From contig WLWX01000001.1 of assembly GCA_012103375.1 (NCBI GenBank), forward strand, positions 3,947,078-4,011,077: DNA of 64,000 nt, given 5' to 3'. The notes under the pieces were generated by a model, which was not told the DNA's origin, did not search any database, and was given only the letters and a program-made list of their open reading frames with translations. Shown piece after piece: positions 46,876-55,474 of the stretch. Origin of the DNA: Paracoccaceae bacterium (GTDB taxonomy: Bacteria; Pseudomonadota; Alphaproteobacteria; Rhodobacterales; Rhodobacteraceae). Made by a program: the position numbers and the translations under genes. The first letter of the stretch is position 1. Each line of letters opens with the position of its first letter.

Positions 46876-48074
46876 CAGTGGCTATCCGAGTAAGGGTCGG
46901 CAGCGTCACGCAGCCCGTCGCCAACAAAGACGAAAGCCATGACGAGGGCGACGAAGAAAATCACCGGGATGAAATACCACTGATAGTTCAGCAGAACATC
47001 GGCCGAGGTTGCCTTTTGCAACATCACGCCAAGGCTGCTGACCGGGTCTTTCAGCCCTAGGCCAATGAAGGACAGCGCCGTTTCGCTCAGCACCATATAG
47101 GGGAAACTGATGACCAGATCGACGATGATATAGCTGGTGAAACTGGGCAGCAGGTGGCGGCGGATCACATGGCCGGGCTTGGCCCCGCACAGCTGCGCCG
47201 CCAGCACATACTCCTGATTGCGTTCGGTCAGCATATGGGTGCGAACGCGGCGTGCAAGCGTGGGCCATCCGACCAACCCCAGAATGATCGAGATGATGAA
47301 GAACCGCCCCTCGGAACTTAGCCCCGGACCAAGCTCGACAAGTGTCCAGTCGCCGATACCTATGCGCGATCCTTCCGCTGCAATGATCGCGGATATCGCC
47401 ATGAACAGCGGGATCACCGGCACCACGCGTACCGCATCGGTCACCATCTGGATGATCGAGTCGATCCAGCCTCCGTAATATCCGGCGACCCCCCCGATAA
47501 TCAGCGCCAGAACGAAGGCGATCACCACGCCGATGGTGCCGACCTGCATCGAGGTCCAGACCGCGTGGAGTGTCCGGCTGAAGATATCCTGCCCGTCCTC
47601 ATCCGTGCCGAACAGGTGAATCTTGCCTCCTTCGACCCCGAAAAGGTGGATATTGCCGGGTACGAAGCCAAACAGTTTATAGCGATCGCCGCGCACGAAG
47701 AACTGCATCGGCAGGCGCGTATCTTCGTCAACCTTGGTCACCCAGCGGAAATTGGTTGCCATCGACCGTTCGCGCGTGACCGCATGAATGAATGGGCGCA
47801 GCGAACAGCCGTTGCTGTCACAGAACTGCGGCATCTGCGGTGCGCCGTTTGTGTAATCCTTGTCCCGCCCGGCAATCGTCGGGTCGTAGGGTGACAGGAA
47901 GGGCGCGAACAGCCCCGACAGTATCAGCACGATCAGCACCATGGCCGCAATCATGGCGGCCCGTTGTTTCTTGAACCGCGCCCAGATCAGTTGCCGCTGC
48001 GAGGCGGTGAAATACGCCTCTTTCGACTTCTGGTCGTCCTGCGGGGCCGGGGATTGTGCGGTGGTATCTGTCAT
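46875..48074 (-). CDS. Peptide-type ABC importer permease (OppC/DppC-like), extended
   Basis: 399 residues from ATG 48074, the first codon after the OppB-like stop. It is longer than usual OppC (about 300): between the first membrane helix and the HLFGTDEDGQDIFSRTLHAV motif there is an extra stretch of about 100 residues with two cysteines (PQFCDSNGCSLRPF), which should be periplasmic. That insertion is known in some OppC groups. Six membrane segments and the ATPase-docking loop (EYVLAAQLCGAKPGHVIRRH) are complete. Confidence 0.87.
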   Translation of the reverse strand: MTDTTAQSPAPQDDQKSKEAYFTASQRQLIWARFKKQRAAMIAAMVLIVLILSGLFAPFLSPYDPTIAGRDKDYTNGAPQMPQFCDSNGCSLRPFIHAVTRERSMATNFRWVTKVDEDTRLPMQFFVRGDRYKLFGFVPGNIHLFGVEGGKIHLFGTDEDGQDIFSRTLHAVWTSMQVGTIGVVIAFVLALIIGGVAGYYGGWIDSIIQMVTDAVRVVPVIPLFMAISAIIAAEGSRIGIGDWTLVELGPGLSSEGRFFIISIILGLVGWPTLARRVRTHMLTERNQEYVLAAQLCGAKPGHVIRRHLLPSFTSYIIVDLVISFPYMVLSETALSFIGLGLKDPVSSLGVMLQKATSADVLLNYQWYFIPVIFFVALVMAFVFVGDGLRDAADPYSDSH

Positions 48075-48078
48075 CGGC

Positions 48079-49086
48079 TCATCCCATGATGCTTCGGCGG
48101 ACACGCGGGTCGATTGCGGCCAGCAGCAGGTCGGTCAGGAAATTCAGCGTCACGATGGAAGCGGTCAGCAGGAAGATGATCGCACCCGCCAGCTGTTGGT
48201 CGTTCGAGCGTGCCAATGCCTCGATCAGCAACGCACCCGCGTCCGTCAGGATCAGGATCAACGCGACGATCGGCAATTCGTTGAAAATCCGGTTCAGGTC
48301 GAAGCCAAGGCTGTTGACGATCGGCCCCAACGCGTGCCGTGCCGGATAGCGCCACAGCAGCTTGCGCCCGTAGATGCCGCGCGCCGAAGCGGCGGTGACG
48401 TAAAGCTTGCCAATCTCATCACTCATCAGCGCCCGGACGGTTTGCAGCGCAAAGGCGGTGGCCGACCAGCCCAGAATGAAGATCGGTAGCCAGATGTGTT
48501 TCAACAAATCGACAAACTTCGCCCCTGACCACGGCGCATCGCGGAATTCGTTCGAGAATAACCCCGTCAGCGTTTCCCCGAAATAGACCGTCGCCGCCAG
48601 CATAATCATCAGCGCCAGCAGGAAGTTCGGCAGCGCCAGCCCGAGGTACGAGAACAGGCGCAACCCGTTGTTCAGTGCGGCGGAATTGGTCGCAACCGAG
48701 ATGATGCCAACCGGGATTGCAATCGCATAGGCCAGCACAAGCGAGGCCAGGCACAGCCCAAGCGACAACCAGAACTTGTCGCCCAGAAGCTGCGCGATGT
48801 TGACGCGCAGGATACAGCTGTCGCCGAATTCGCCCTGGAAGGCGTTGACGATCCAGCTGGTCCAGCGAACCAGGAAGGGGCGGTCCAGACCAAGGCGCTG
48901 GCGCTCTGCCTCCAACTCGTTGGCGATCTGGATACTGGACCCTTGCGTGTTCTTGAACGCCAGATAGCGTTCAGCGCAGTCGCCCGGCACCAGTTCCATC
49001 AGTGAAAAGACGATCAATGAAACGATAATCAGGGTGATCACCGCCATGACGGCGCGCACAAACGCAAATCGCGCGAATTGCATCAT
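48079..49086 (-). CDS. Peptide-type ABC importer permease (OppB/DppB-like)
   Basis: 335 residues. It opens with the typical first helix (FVRAVMAVITLIIVSLIVFS) and LVPGDCAERYLAF, then LGLDRPFLVRWTSWI. The docking loop is GKLYVTAASARGIYGRKLLW, followed by the conserved HALGPIVNSLGFDL. It is the first of the two channel subunits and follows the binding-protein gene after a gap that contains a stem-loop. Confidence 0.89.
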   Translation of the reverse strand: MMQFARFAFVRAVMAVITLIIVSLIVFSLMELVPGDCAERYLAFKNTQGSSIQIANELEAERQRLGLDRPFLVRWTSWIVNAFQGEFGDSCILRVNIAQLLGDKFWLSLGLCLASLVLAYAIAIPVGIISVATNSAALNNGLRLFSYLGLALPNFLLALMIMLAATVYFGETLTGLFSNEFRDAPWSGAKFVDLLKHIWLPIFILGWSATAFALQTVRALMSDEIGKLYVTAASARGIYGRKLLWRYPARHALGPIVNSLGFDLNRIFNELPIVALILILTDAGALLIEALARSNDQQLAGAIIFLLTASIVTLNFLTDLLLAAIDPRVRRSIMG

Positions 49087-49156
49087 CTGGCCTGGTCCAT
49101 CCCCGTTACATTGTCAGTGGGTTTCGCCCCGAATCCCGGATCTTTGTCCGGGTAAG

Positions 49157-49184
49157 GTTGCGGGCGACACGCGCCGCCCGCAAC
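49157..49184 (-). other. Stem-loop between binding-protein and permease genes
   Basis: GTTGCGGGCG pairs perfectly with CGCCCGCAAC (10 bp) around an 8-base loop. On the transcribed strand no T-run follows, so it more likely protects or processes the mRNA than terminates it. It mirrors the hairpins after the other two binding-protein genes in this window. Confidence 0.5.
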
Positions 49185-49210
49185 TGTTTTCTTTCAACCA
49201 AAGCGGTCGA

Positions 49211-51250
49211 TTATTCGTCCAGCCACCACTGCGTGGCGCGGTACGGATAGGTCCGATAGTACTCGTAAGAATGTGTCTGGAACTCGATGAAGTTCTTCAG
49301 ATCGTTGTTACGATAGATCGGAGCAGGCGCGCGAACCGTGCCGATGAACAGCAGGTTTTCGACCATGTTCTTCACCATACGCTCACCAATCTGCTTGAAC
49401 TCATCACCCGACTGGTCCGCGGACTGGAAGGCGTTGATGTCAGCGATTAGCTGCTTGACGTACTCGGGCGGCTCAATACCGTCCGAGCCTCCGCTGTCGA
49501 CATATGCTGCCCACAGCATACCGGTCCGGTTGCCGAAGTAGTTCTCGAACGGCGGCACCCACAGTTCGTTGTTGCCCAGAACGATGGCCAGCGGCTGCGA
49601 CTTGCGCCACATGGAAACGTCCAGCTGGTTCGAGGACTGGGCCGAGCGATACTCGTCCGGCGTCACCTCTTTCACGACCGAGTCGATGCCGACATCGCGC
49701 CAGTACTGGCTGACCAGTTCCACCGTCTGCCCGGCGATGCCTTGCGTCGAATAGTTCAGGTTCAGCACCAGTTTGTCACCATTGGGCATTTCGCGCAGCC
49801 CGTCACCATCGGTGTCGGCCAGGCCCATTGCATCCAGCTTGGCATTTGCCGCATCCGGATCGAAATCCGTCATGTAGCTTTCCCAGGCCGGATCAACAAA
49901 CTCCGGCAGCGGCGAGAAGCCGACATACTGGGTGCCGTTACCCAGACCGAAGAACGCCGTTTCGTTCAGCTCATCGCGGTTGATGGCAATCGACATCGCC
50001 TCACGGAAGCTCAGATCGCCAAAGATGGCGCGCTTGGCTTCATCTTCATGCGTCACGTTGAAGCCAAAGGCACCCAGCGTGATTTCCGGCTTGAGGTAGA
50101 TCGAATAGTTGCCGGCCTCCTGATTTTCCAGAAGAAGCGGTGCCGAAGGCAGCTGCAGCGACTGTGACTTATAGTCAACTTCGCCATTCACCAGCTTCAG
50201 GATCCGAACTTCGTTGTCGTTGATATAGACTTCGTCCTGCTCACCGATATAGGGCAGCTGCTGGCCGGTCGTATCAACCTGGTGGAAGTAGGGGTTGGCC
50301 ACAAGGTGGCGACCCTCGGTCGTGTCGGTCACATAGATATGCGATTCCAGCGTCGGCAGCGTTGCCTTGGGCAGACCACCAACAAGGTCCGGCTTGGACA
50401 GCATCGGTGACGGCGTGTCCGTCCAGTCCGAATTGCCCCAATAGGCCTTGATCGCGTCATAGCCGTTTTCAAAGCCGAGGCTTTGGGCAAGGCTGTCTGC
50501 GTCAGCATTGATACCGGGGTGAAACTGACCCAGGAAATGCTTGGGCTGGAAGCCCTGACCGAAGTGCGTGGCAAAGTGTGCCAGCAGACCGGGCTTGGGT
50601 GCCGGCAGGTTGAAGACCACTGTGGTCTCATCCGGGGCATCAACGGTCATCCGCTCACCCGCGACGGTCACGTAATCCTTCGGCGCTTCGAAGATATTCG
50701 TGTCCATATGCAGATCGTCATACCAGAACTTGACGTCTGCACTGGTAAACGGCGCACCGTCCGACCATTTGTGACCGGCACGCAGGTGGAATGTCAGCTG
50801 GGTGAAATCATCGTTCCATTCCCAGGACTTGGCAATGTTTGGCACGATGGTCTGAAGGTCATCGGAATACCGGACCAGGTTGACGTGGCGCACCGACAGG
50901 AAGTCAGAGGTACCAGCCTCGGTCGCGTTGGACAGAACGTCCAGCGTCCCGCCGTATTTGCCCACACCCGCATAAGGCACCACGACCAGCGGTTCGGACG
51001 GCAGACGATCTGCCAGGTCAGGCAGGTCGCCGTTGCCTGCGATCTGACCGTTCAGCGCGGCTGAATCGGGGTTCGCTGAAAACTCCATGGTGCAGCCCGC
51101 TGCATCCTGGAACTCTGCCAGTTCATATTGTTGCGGAAATTCACCCGCAGCGACGCCACCCATGTCAGCAACGCTGATCGCCGGGCAGTTGGCCAGAGCA
51201 GCACCGGGCAAGATGATTGCCGCCACCCCTGTCAAAAGAATTCGTTTCAT
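49211..51250 (-). CDS. Peptide-type ABC substrate-binding protein (SBP_bac_5, normal domain order)
   Basis: 679 residues from ATG 51250 (GAGGAGA upstream), with a signal peptide MKRILLTGVAAIILPGAALA. About 65 extra residues with two cysteines precede the family domain. The usual order follows: VPYAGVGKYGGTLDVLSNAT, FHLRAGHKWSDGAPFTSADV (about 154-173), then LSFREAMSIAINRDELNET in the second half. It is therefore a useful contrast to the permuted protein at 6410-7981. The ligand is unknown; next to phn genes an organophosphorus compound or a peptide-like molecule is possible. It is divergent from a LysR gene. Confidence 0.87.
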   Translation of the reverse strand: MKRILLTGVAAIILPGAALANCPAISVADMGGVAAGEFPQQYELAEFQDAAGCTMEFSANPDSAALNGQIAGNGDLPDLADRLPSEPLVVVPYAGVGKYGGTLDVLSNATEAGTSDFLSVRHVNLVRYSDDLQTIVPNIAKSWEWNDDFTQLTFHLRAGHKWSDGAPFTSADVKFWYDDLHMDTNIFEAPKDYVTVAGERMTVDAPDETTVVFNLPAPKPGLLAHFATHFGQGFQPKHFLGQFHPGINADADSLAQSLGFENGYDAIKAYWGNSDWTDTPSPMLSKPDLVGGLPKATLPTLESHIYVTDTTEGRHLVANPYFHQVDTTGQQLPYIGEQDEVYINDNEVRILKLVNGEVDYKSQSLQLPSAPLLLENQEAGNYSIYLKPEITLGAFGFNVTHEDEAKRAIFGDLSFREAMSIAINRDELNETAFFGLGNGTQYVGFSPLPEFVDPAWESYMTDFDPDAANAKLDAMGLADTDGDGLREMPNGDKLVLNLNYSTQGIAGQTVELVSQYWRDVGIDSVVKEVTPDEYRSAQSSNQLDVSMWRKSQPLAIVLGNNELWVPPFENYFGNRTGMLWAAYVDSGGSDGIEPPEYVKQLIADINAFQSADQSGDEFKQIGERMVKNMVENLLFIGTVRAPAPIYRNNDLKNFIEFQTHSYEYYRTYPYRATQWWLDE

Positions 51251-51538
51251 GATCTCTCCTCGTTGGATCGTTAGTTGTTCGTGGGGCTCATTTTGCAGCA
51301 ACGTTGTAACAACGCTGCGAATGTCACCCGGCCTTCACGCATGCGATCAGGTATGGGAAGTTGTTTTTTTATTTTCCCCCGTCGTCCCCGTCACGCAGTT
51401 GCGTCGGGCACAACTCTGCCCGCATGCTCGGCACTGTGTCAACAGATTCAAGCCCGCCTGTTTGGCCTTATTTGCAACCGTTTGCGCTTCTTTCCACCCT
51501 GAGGCGAGGGGCAGCCCGCTGACCAATCAGGACGACAG

Positions 51539-51575
51539 ATTGACCTATCAGAAAAAACTATGATTGATAGGATCA
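51539..51575. promoter_or_regulatory. Putative LysR operator between divergent genes
   Basis: CCTATCA (51544-51550) and TGATAGG (51565-51571) are perfect inverted arms with 14 bp between them, inside ATTGACCTATCAG and TTGATAGGATC. It lies 32-64 bp upstream of the LysR start and about 300 bp from the binding-protein start. The rest of the 352-bp gap (51251-51602) holds no gene I can support. Confidence 0.55.
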
Positions 51576-51602
51576 CATTTGCAACCCTAATGGAGAAGTC
51601 AC

Positions 51603-52460
51603 GTGCGCCACGCCCAACTCCGCGCTTTCCATAACGTCGCCATCCACGGCGGATTTTCCCGCGCCGCCGAGGCCCTGAGCCTGACCCAGCCAGCCCTGTC
51701 CGATCAGGTCCGCAAGCTGGAGGCCGAATATGACATTCGTCTGTTTGACCGATCCCGCAAACAGATCGAGATCACCCAGGCCGGTAGCCGCTTGTTGGAA
51801 ATCACCCGCCGCCTGTTTGAAATCGAGGATCTGGCCCGCGATATGCTCAGCGAAAGTCGCAGTCTGCGCAGTGGCACGCTGCGCATTGTCAGTGATACGC
51901 CTTATCATATCGTCGAACTTCTGGCCGCGTTCCGCGCGCGCTATCCGGGCGTTCAGGTATCGGTCAGATCGGGCAACAGTGCCGAGGTGTCGGCGACCCT
52001 GGCCAGTTATGAGGCGGATATCGGCGTGCTGGGCGAAATCCCATCGGGCAGCGAATACGACGTGATTGATCTGTCGCAAGCGCCGCTGATCGCTTTCGTC
52101 TCGGCAGGAAGCCCGCTGTCGGACGCGGGGGACATTTCCCTTGGCGATCTGGCGCGCAGCCCGCTGGTCTTGCGCGAAACCGGTTCGCGGACCCGTTCAA
52201 AACTGGAAGAGGCCTTCGCCGCAGCGCGCCTGAAACCCAGCAGCTATGTCGAGGCTGAGGGGCGCGAAGCGGTCCGCGAAATCGTTGCAGCCGGTGGCGG
52301 CGTCGGAATTGTCAGCGAGGCAGAGTTTGGCACCGATACGCGGCTGGTCGCCCTACCGATCCGCGATGCCAACCTTCTGATGGACGAGGCGCTGGTCTGC
52401 CTGCGCGAACGGCGCGACAGCCGGATGATCCGGGCGTTTATGGGGTTGGCGGCGGGGTAA
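51603..52460 (+). CDS. LysR family transcriptional regulator
   Basis: 285 residues from GTG 51603 with GGAGAAG upstream. The N-terminal winged helix is RAFHNVAIHGGFSRAAEALS followed by LTQPALSDQVRKLEAEYDIR. The two-lobed effector domain follows (GTLRIVSDTPYHIVELLAAF, IGVLGEIP, VAAGGGVGIVSEAEFG). It is divergent from the importer operon. By the shared motif upstream of the Na/Pi gene, and more weakly phnW, it may be the activator of the whole phosphonate region. Confidence 0.87.
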   Translation: MRHAQLRAFHNVAIHGGFSRAAEALSLTQPALSDQVRKLEAEYDIRLFDRSRKQIEITQAGSRLLEITRRLFEIEDLARDMLSESRSLRSGTLRIVSDTPYHIVELLAAFRARYPGVQVSVRSGNSAEVSATLASYEADIGVLGEIPSGSEYDVIDLSQAPLIAFVSAGSPLSDAGDISLGDLARSPLVLRETGSRTRSKLEEAFAAARLKPSSYVEAEGREAVREIVAAGGGVGIVSEAEFGTDTRLVALPIRDANLLMDEALVCLRERRDSRMIRAFMGLAAG

Positions 52461-52575
52461 GGCTGGCGACTGGCGTGGAGGGGGCGTTAACGATCAGGCG
52501 CCCTATCGGGCTTGATTCCGGGCGCAGAGAAAGCCGTAAACGTCCGCCCCAAACCAATTTCCCCTTCGGGACGGC

Positions 52576-53721
52576 TCAGATCACCTGTCGGTACAACCCG
52601 GCCAGATTTTCCACCGTCAGTTCCACCGGGTTGCCGCCGCAGCTTGGATCCTCGATCGCCATCGCCGCCAGTTCGTCGATCCGCGACGCATCCGCGCCCA
52701 TTTCGGACAGCTTGCGCGGAATGCCCAGCGCATCGTTCATCTCCTGAACGAAATCACAGAACCCGTCGAAACCGCCGTCGATGTCCAGATAGGCCGCAGC
52801 GGCATCGAAACGATCCCGAATCGCGTCCGCGTTGAACGCCAGCACCGCGGGCATGCACACCGCATTTGTCGTTCCATGATGCGTACCGAACACCGCGCCA
52901 ATCGGGTGGCTGAGGGCATGGATTGCGCCAAGCCCCTTCTGGAACGCCGTCGCCCCCATGGCTGCCGCGCTCATCATCTGCGCGCGCGCCTCGATGTCGG
53001 TGCCATCCGCATAGGCGCGCGGCAGGTAATCCTTGACCAGACGCATCCCTTCCAGCGCAATGCCCTGGCTCATCGGGTGATAATGCGGGCTGGAGAACGC
53101 TTCGACGCAATGCGCGAACGCATCAAGCCCGGTTCCGGCAGTGATCGCAGGCGGCATGCCGACCGTCAGTTCCGGGTCGCAAATCACGACAGAGGGCAGA
53201 ACCTTGGGGTGGAAGATGATCTTCTTCACATGGGTTTCGGAGTTCGTGATGACGCTCGCCCGCCCCACCTCGGACCCCGTCCCGGCCGTGGTCGGCACTG
53301 CAATGATCGGCGCGATGGCATCCGCGTCCGCGCGCGTCCACCAATCGCCGATATCCTCGAAATCCCAAACCGGTCGCGTTTGACCGGCCATGAAGGCAAC
53401 CATCTTGCCCAGGTCCAGGCCCGAACCGCCGCCAAAGGCAATCACCCCGTCATGCCCGCCCTTGCGGTAAACCTTTACCCCGGCGTCCAGGTTCATCTCG
53501 TTCGGATTCGGGTCGACGTCCGAGAACTTCGCCCGGCCCAGACCGGCAGCTTCGAGGATATCCAGCGTTGCATCTGTGATCGGCAGGCTTGCCAGCCCCC
53601 GGTCGGTAACCAGCAGCGGGCGTTTGATGCCTGCCTGCGCGCAAGCCTCGGGCAGTTCAGCGATCCGCCCTGCCCCGAATTTGATGGCCGTCGGGTATGA
53701 CCAGTTTCCGGTGATGCTCAT
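52576..53721 (-). CDS. Iron-containing alcohol dehydrogenase
   Basis: 381 residues from ATG 53721. The NAD-binding GVIAFGGGSGLDLGKMVAF and the metal ligands D and H in TGLDAFAHCVEAF and two H in IHALSHPIGAVFGTHHG are complete. It is the last gene of a nine-gene operon and overlaps the aldehyde dehydrogenase stop by 4 bp (ATGA). In this context it should oxidise an alcohol, perhaps a gamma-glutamylated amino alcohol, to the aldehyde that the neighbour oxidises further. Confidence 0.9.
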   Translation of the reverse strand: MSITGNWSYPTAIKFGAGRIAELPEACAQAGIKRPLLVTDRGLASLPITDATLDILEAAGLGRAKFSDVDPNPNEMNLDAGVKVYRKGGHDGVIAFGGGSGLDLGKMVAFMAGQTRPVWDFEDIGDWWTRADADAIAPIIAVPTTAGTGSEVGRASVITNSETHVKKIIFHPKVLPSVVICDPELTVGMPPAITAGTGLDAFAHCVEAFSSPHYHPMSQGIALEGMRLVKDYLPRAYADGTDIEARAQMMSAAAMGATAFQKGLGAIHALSHPIGAVFGTHHGTTNAVCMPAVLAFNADAIRDRFDAAAAYLDIDGGFDGFCDFVQEMNDALGIPRKLSEMGADASRIDELAAMAIEDPSCGGNPVELTVENLAGLYRQVI

Positions 53722-55097
53722 GTCGTGACTTTCTTGAAGTGATAGGATTTTGGCCGCGTCAGGTTCTGATAGCCGATGACCCCCAGCGCCCCGCCTTTGC
53801 CGGTGTTCTTGCCCCCCGTCCAGCACAGCGCCGGGTCGAGGTAGTCGGCGCGGTTCAAAAACACCGTGCCGGTTTCGATCCGCGCACCGATCTCCAACGC
53901 CGCGTCAATGTCCTGCGTCCAGAGCGAGGCGGTGAGCCCGAACTCGCTATCGTTCATCAGGCGGATCGCTTCGTCGTCATCCTTGACGGACATGATCCCG
54001 ACCACGGGTCCGAAACTTTCGTCGCGCATGACCCGCATGTCGTGGGTCACGTTGGTCAGGATTTGCGGGCTGAGGTACGCACCACCGTCATCCGCCGCCA
54101 TGGTTTCGATATGGGCCGTCGCACCATCGGCAATCGCCTCGGATGTCTGTGCCCGGACCTCTGCCGCGAACCGCACGTTTGCCATCGGCCCCAGCGTCGT
54201 TTCCGGGTCCAACGGGTCGCCCAGCTTATAGGCACTGACCACGGCGACTGCCTTTTCAACAAAGGTGTCAAACAGCGACTCATGGACATATATCCGCTCG
54301 ATCCCGCAGCAGCATTGGCCCGAATTGAACATCGCCCCATCGATCAGCGTGTCCACCGCCGCGTCGAGGTCCGCATCAGCGCGAACATAGCCGGGATCTT
54401 TGCCGCCAAGCTCAGTCGCGACCGGCGTAAAGGTGCCCGCCGCCGCACGCTCCATGGCCCGCCCACCACCGACCGACCCAGTGAAGTTCACGAAATCCAG
54501 ATGCCCGCCCGCGATCAAGGCCGAGGTTGTGTCGTGGTCCAGAAACAAGTTCTGAAACACATCCGCCGGAACGCCCGCCTCGGTGAATGCACGCGCCATC
54601 CGTTCGCCCACCAGAAGGGTCTGGGTGGCGTGTTTCAGCACCACCGTATTGCCCGCGATCAGCGCCGGGGCGACCGTGTTGATCGCAGTCATGTAGGGAT
54701 AGTTCCAGGGCGCGACGACCAGCACGACGCCATGCGGTTCACGGGCAATCCGGCGCAGGAATTTATCGGAATCCTCAACCTCGATCGGCTTCAGGGCCTC
54801 GGTCGCGATGTCCGCCATGTGGCTCGCGCGCTCATCCGTGCCGCCGAATTCACCGCCATAGCGGATCGGGCGGCCCATCATGCGGGCAAGCTCGGGCACG
54901 ACCTCTTCCGTCATTTCGCCCAGTCGCGCGACACCGGCACGGACCAGCGCGATGCGGTCCTCCAGCGGGCGCGCGGCCCAGTCGGATTGGGCGGTTCGGG
55001 CGGCGGCAACCGCCGCTTTGGCATCGGCTTGTGACAGGCACGCGCGGGTCGCGAAAACCGATCCGTCGATGGGTGAAATGCAGGTGAGTGTGGTCAT
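53718..55097 (-). CDS. NAD(P)-dependent aldehyde dehydrogenase
   Basis: 459 residues. The catalytic cysteine lies in MFNSGQCCCGIERIYVHES and the base glutamate in VATELGGKDPGYV; VVAPWNYPYMTAINTVAPAL is the cofactor region. The GQCCC motif is found in one subgroup of broad-range aldehyde dehydrogenases. It is coupled by 4-bp overlaps to the VOC gene upstream and the iron alcohol dehydrogenase downstream, so the two oxidation steps are co-expressed. Confidence 0.9.
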   Translation of the reverse strand: MTTLTCISPIDGSVFATRACLSQADAKAAVAAARTAQSDWAARPLEDRIALVRAGVARLGEMTEEVVPELARMMGRPIRYGGEFGGTDERASHMADIATEALKPIEVEDSDKFLRRIAREPHGVVLVVAPWNYPYMTAINTVAPALIAGNTVVLKHATQTLLVGERMARAFTEAGVPADVFQNLFLDHDTTSALIAGGHLDFVNFTGSVGGGRAMERAAAGTFTPVATELGGKDPGYVRADADLDAAVDTLIDGAMFNSGQCCCGIERIYVHESLFDTFVEKAVAVVSAYKLGDPLDPETTLGPMANVRFAAEVRAQTSEAIADGATAHIETMAADDGGAYLSPQILTNVTHDMRVMRDESFGPVVGIMSVKDDDEAIRLMNDSEFGLTASLWTQDIDAALEIGARIETGTVFLNRADYLDPALCWTGGKNTGKGGALGVIGYQNLTRPKSYHFKKVTT

Positions 55098-55474
55098 GTC
55101 TTGTCCCGAATGTCTTGCCCGACCATGAACAGGAACGGGCCGTGGATGGCGTGAAACTCTCGTTGATTGTAGGGGCGATCAAAGGGCGCGCGGAAGTGGC
55201 CAGATGGCAGGGCGTCGAGTGCGGCGCGATGCTCATCGTAAAACGCATCCACATCGTCAACGTCAATGTAGATGATGTGCTGGCGTGCTGGGTCGGCCAT
55301 GTCGGCGTTCGGGTCGGCATTCAGCAGTCGGATCGCCCCGTCGCCGCGATGGCACCAGGCGTAGCCCTCCATCCGAAAACCGACCTCAAACCCCAGACAG
55401 TCACGCAGGAAATCACAGGCCGCGTCGATATCGGCCACAGCGATCATCGGCGTGACGTTCAGAACCCTGGTCAT
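55094..55474 (-). CDS. VOC superfamily protein (glyoxalase/bleomycin-resistance type)
   Basis: 126 residues, two beta-alpha-beta-beta-beta units. LNVTPMIAVADIDAACDFLR starts the fold and YNQREFHAIHGPFLFMVGQD closes it. Members bind metal or small ligands; catalytic residues are not clear here, so a binding or accessory role is as likely as an enzyme. It sits between the glutamine-synthetase-like gene and the aldehyde dehydrogenase, with 4-bp overlaps on both sides. Confidence 0.75.
   Translation of the reverse strand: MTRVLNVTPMIAVADIDAACDFLRDCLGFEVGFRMEGYAWCHRGDGAIRLLNADPNADMADPARQHIIYIDVDDVDAFYDEHRAALDALPSGHFRAPFDRPYNQREFHAIHGPFLFMVGQDIRDKT

Noticed and set aside
44879..51250. Naming the second peptide-type importer as a 2-aminoethylphosphonate transporter
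   Set aside because: Proximity and a shared motif are suggestive only; the known 2-aminoethylphosphonate binding proteins belong to other families, so no specific name is given.
53739..55034. Long open frame opposite the aldehyde dehydrogenase gene
   Set aside because: It is the antisense shadow of a high-GC gene: basic, low-complexity translation, no motif, and the coding strand has clear catalytic residues.
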